From positions 124,001 through 188,000 of the forward strand of contig NZ_BMFD01000006.1 in assembly GCF_014637795.1 (NCBI RefSeq): a stretch of DNA of 64,000 bases, read 5' to 3'. Positions 61,743 to 64,000 of the stretch are shown here, one piece after another. The stretch comes from Belliella aquatica (lineage in GTDB: Bacteria; Bacteroidota; Bacteroidia; Cytophagales; Cyclobacteriaceae). The translations under genes were made by a program, and so were the position numbers. Each line of letters opens with the position of its first letter. Position 1 is the stretch's first letter. A model generated the notes under the pieces. It saw only the letters and a program-made list of their open reading frames with translations. It did no database searches and had not been told where the DNA came from.

Positions 61743-61785
61743 AAACTCCCTATATGATGAGAAATCAATTAGGGAGTTTTTTATA
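61743..61785 (+). terminator. Intrinsic terminator between the barrel gene and murF
   Basis: AAACTCCCTA (61743-61752) pairs with TAGGGAGTTT (61770-61779) around a 17-nt loop, followed by more T. On the minus strand it overlaps the murF stop, so its use is mainly for the plus-strand gene. Confidence 0.7.
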
Positions 61786-63082
61786 TAAAATCAACCAACC
61801 CCTCCAATTTCATTCCCCTACTACCTTTGATCAGGATCAGATGATCTTCGAATTTGGAGTCTTGAAGCCAGTTTCGGAAGGAAAAAGGATCTGGGAAATA
61901 GAGTGCTTTCATCGGAGCTTTGGCCAAAGCCGCTTGAGTATGCTTTCCGGCAAAGCAGATTTTATTAAAATCATATTGGCTGACCAATTCACCTAATTTC
62001 TCGTGTTCGACTTGGGTGCTATCACCAAGTTCGTACATGTCGCCCAAGATGATCATCTTGTGTTTTTTCCCAGTCATCTCGCCAAAAGTCTTGATCGCCA
62101 CTTCCATACTCGAAGGGTTGGCGTTGTATGCATCTAAGATGATCAAGTTGCTTCTCTTCTCGACCAATTGGGAGCGCATATTGGAAGGCTTGTAATTGAC
62201 GATAGCCTGAACTGCCTTTTCTATAGGTACACCGAAAAACTTACCCAAAGTAATAGCAGTGGCGATATTTCCAAAGTTATATGCTCCTATCATGGAACTG
62301 AGATGTGTTGCTTCGCTTCCTTCTACTTTGAATCTTACAAAGGGATTGGCATCGAAAAATTCGACTTCACAGAAATCTCCTTTTGCAGGGTAGAGAATTG
62401 GATTTTCAAATCGCTTGGCCATGTTGGAAAGGATAGTATCTTGAGAATTGATAAAGACTGTTCCTTTGTTCTCTCTAAGATGTTGAAAAAGTTCTGTTTT
62501 TGTTTTCAATACACCCTCAGCTCCGCCCATTCCTTCCAAGTGAGCTTTCCCAATATTGGTGATAAACCCATGTGTAGGTTCTGCGATGTCACAAAGCTCT
62601 TTGATATCGCCTTGCTTGTTGGCGCCCATCTCTACAATCGCGATCTCGGTATCTTTTTCTATTGCGAGCAAAGTTAATGGCACTCCAATGTGGTTGTTCA
62701 GATTCCCTACTGTGGCTGAGGTTTTGAACTTTTGTTTTAGGACGACGTGAAGGAGTTCTTTGGATGTGGTTTTCCCATTGCTTCCAGTCAAACCAATAAT
62801 TGGAATGCTGATTTGTCTTCTGTGATGCAGGGCAAGTTGCTGTAAAGCAGTCAAAACATCATCAACGAGAAAATATTTCGGGTCACTATTCGGGATTACT
62901 TTTGCTTCATCTACCACTACCAAAGCGGCACCTATTTCCAATGCTTGTGCTGCGAATGTATTGGCATTGAAATTTGGTCCTTTAAGTGCAAAAAATATAT
63001 TTCCTTGATCAATTTTCCTTGTATCGGTGCTGATGCCTGAGGATTTGAGAAAGTGTTGGTAGAGAAGTTCGATGTTCATCAT
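61781..63082 (-). CDS. murF: UDP-MurNAc-tripeptide-D-alanyl-D-alanine ligase
   Basis: A 433-residue Mur ligase that adds D-Ala-D-Ala to UDP-MurNAc-tripeptide, the last cytosolic step of peptidoglycan precursor synthesis. The ATP-binding loop is 'GLTGSNGKTTSKELL' (about 105-115); 'EMGANKQGDIKELC' and 'DAYNANPSSMEVAI' are the central-domain MurF motifs; the N-terminal 'GISTDTRKIDQGNIFFAL' binds the UDP-substrate. The start is one of two adjacent ATG codons. It stands apart from any division-cell-wall cluster. Confidence 0.95.
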   Translation of the reverse strand: MMNIELLYQHFLKSSGISTDTRKIDQGNIFFALKGPNFNANTFAAQALEIGAALVVVDEAKVIPNSDPKYFLVDDVLTALQQLALHHRRQISIPIIGLTGSNGKTTSKELLHVVLKQKFKTSATVGNLNNHIGVPLTLLAIEKDTEIAIVEMGANKQGDIKELCDIAEPTHGFITNIGKAHLEGMGGAEGVLKTKTELFQHLRENKGTVFINSQDTILSNMAKRFENPILYPAKGDFCEVEFFDANPFVRFKVEGSEATHLSSMIGAYNFGNIATAITLGKFFGVPIEKAVQAIVNYKPSNMRSQLVEKRSNLIILDAYNANPSSMEVAIKTFGEMTGKKHKMIILGDMYELGDSTQVEHEKLGELVSQYDFNKICFAGKHTQAALAKAPMKALYFPDPFSFRNWLQDSKFEDHLILIKGSRGMKLEGLVDFI

Positions 63083-63155
63083 TAATTTTACAATTAGACT
63101 TTAAAATTAAGATATTCGAAACATCTTTATCAAAATTCTGTCGTTATTTATATCC

Positions 63156-64000
63156 ATGATCAAGTATTTAACTTTTTTATTCCTTTTCACTTTGAGCGCA
63201 AGCTTTGCGCAAACTTCTTTTCAATTCGATCAAAATATAAATCTCACTCAAAATGGTGAAAATTTAGAATTGCCCTTTTCAGGAGGACTCAACGCCGCTC
63301 AGATCCAAACAATGGATGTGAATGGAGATGGTGAAGAGGAAATGGTCATTTGGGATATCAATGCCCGTCAGATTTCTATTTTTAAAATTGAAAATGGTGC
63401 TTACACTTTCTATCCTGAATTGGCTTACTATTTTCCTTCCGATGTAAATGGATTTTTGGTTCTAGCTGACTTTGATGGCGATGGAAAAAAAGATCTATTT
63501 ACAAGTAGTCCTTTTGGAATTAGAGCTTATAAAAATGTCAGTTCTGTTGGTGCGACTTTTCCAAGTTGGGAATTAGCTCAGAATTTTTTAAGACTGGACA
63601 ACAACTCGAATCTTCAAGCGAATAATCTTGATATTCCGCTAATCATGGATGTAGATGGAGATGGGGATTTGGATATTGTCACCTTCAATTTCGCTTCAGG
63701 GGATTTCTTGGAGTTTTACAGAAATACCTCTATCGAGCGAAAAGGGGTTGCAGATATTGATGGTTTTGCGTTTCCAGAGGCAAGATGGGGAGGCTTTGAG
63801 TTTTGTGGTTGTGGGGGTTTTAGTTTTGGAGTTACCTGTTCAGGCTTTCCAATCGGGAGGATACTTGATGATGAAAACAAAAGAATCCAACACGCTGGAG
63901 GGCACTCGATTTTATACTCGGATTTTGATGGAGATGGGATATTTGACTTGTTGATGGGACAGGATGAATGCAATCAACTTTATTATTTACCCAACAAAGG
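63156..64000 (+). CDS. FG-GAP/VCBS-repeat secreted protein, N-terminal part (cut by window edge)
   Basis: An open frame from an ATG at 63156 runs to the window edge without a stop (281 codons). A signal peptide ends about 'LSASFAQ' (residue 19). Several FG-GAP-type calcium loops are seen: 'DVNGDGEEEMV', 'ADFDGDGKKDLF', 'DVDGDGDLDIV' and 'SDFDGDGIFDLL', spaced as blades of a beta-propeller. A cysteine-containing insert lies between the later loops ('FCGCGGFSFGVTC'). Such proteins are often large surface or secreted proteins in Bacteroidota, some sent out by the type IX system; the C-terminus that would show this is missing. Confidence 0.83.
   Translation, partial: MIKYLTFLFLFTLSASFAQTSFQFDQNINLTQNGENLELPFSGGLNAAQIQTMDVNGDGEEEMVIWDINARQISIFKIENGAYTFYPELAYYFPSDVNGFLVLADFDGDGKKDLFTSSPFGIRAYKNVSSVGATFPSWELAQNFLRLDNNSNLQANNLDIPLIMDVDGDGDLDIVTFNFASGDFLEFYRNTSIERKGVADIDGFAFPEARWGGFEFCGCGGFSFGVTCSGFPIGRILDDENKRIQHAGGHSILYSDFDGDGIFDLLMGQDECNQLYYLPNK

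Noticed and set aside
62168-62677. 169-codon open frame on the plus strand inside murF
   Set aside because: murF on the minus strand has full motifs; this frame is Cys/Ser/Phe-rich and typical of an antisense shadow.

Overview
The window looks like chromosomal DNA of a Bacteroidota member, most likely Cytophagales (Cyclobacteriaceae or Algoriphagus-like); the lineage is inferred, not proven. The support is low-GC coding sequence and several promoters of the Bacteroidota form TTTG-N19/20-TAnnTTTG with almost no Shine-Dalgarno sequences. Family content also fits: long NusB, DUF2851, TPR histidine kinases, carboxypeptidase-regulatory-domain TonB receptors, tandem FKBP-like lipoproteins and beta-barrel proteins following ECF sigma factors. 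No insertion sequence, prophage, CRISPR array or rRNA operon is visible.

Layout. 1-3400: start of nusB (cut by the window edge), a leucine-dehydrogenase-type enzyme and an MsbA-like ABC exporter. 3400-7080: a stretch of uncharacterised genes ending in a compact four-gene minus-strand operon with two DUF2589 proteins, a 378-residue partner and a small zinc-ribbon protein. This is the best candidate for an undescribed system. 7470-14070: an ABC-F ATPase, marC, a class V aminotransferase and aroQ, then an islet of four small membrane-protein genes, then a Xer recombinase. 14070-24120: mostly core genes (pyrD, ftsK, lolA-like, pyrF, DUF2851, a NeuD-like acetyltransferase, trhO, a nucleoside phosphorylase). 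24150-30000: a TPR histidine kinase and NarL-type regulator divergent from a TonB-type outer-membrane receptor. 30090-36580: rnhA, a tRNA methyltransferase, a saccharopine-dehydrogenase-like enzyme, cytidine deaminase, an esterase, UPF0158, lipA, OsmC. 36780-39700: ECF sigma factor, a membrane-anchored beta-barrel fusion and a tandem FKBP-like lipoprotein. 39800-43430: serine dehydratase, era, der and a Glu-rich mini-lipoprotein. 43570-52510: gcvP, an M28 peptidase, a secreted protein, a repeat-rich gap, a DEAD-box helicase and dihydroorotase. 52590-59630: tRNA-His, a 46-codon gene between two terminators, an alpha-glucan operon (GH133, GT4, GH57), two lipoproteins, a small membrane protein and a HAD phosphatase. 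59780-64000: a small membrane protein, DUF2461, an outer-membrane-like protein, murF and the start of an FG-GAP surface protein.

How genes work together. Three pyrimidine-synthesis steps (pyrD, pyrF, dihydroorotase) and two salvage enzymes (cytidine deaminase, nucleoside phosphorylase) are scattered through the window. era and der form a ribosome-assembly GTPase pair. gcvP and lipA meet functionally, because the glycine cleavage system needs lipoylated H protein, though H and T proteins are not here. GH133, GT4 and GH57 are nearly contiguous and probably handle an intracellular alpha-glucan. The sigma/fusion/FKBP trio and the kinase/regulator/TonB group are probable envelope-sensing units. 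Protein family calls come from reading motifs by eye; no database search was run.
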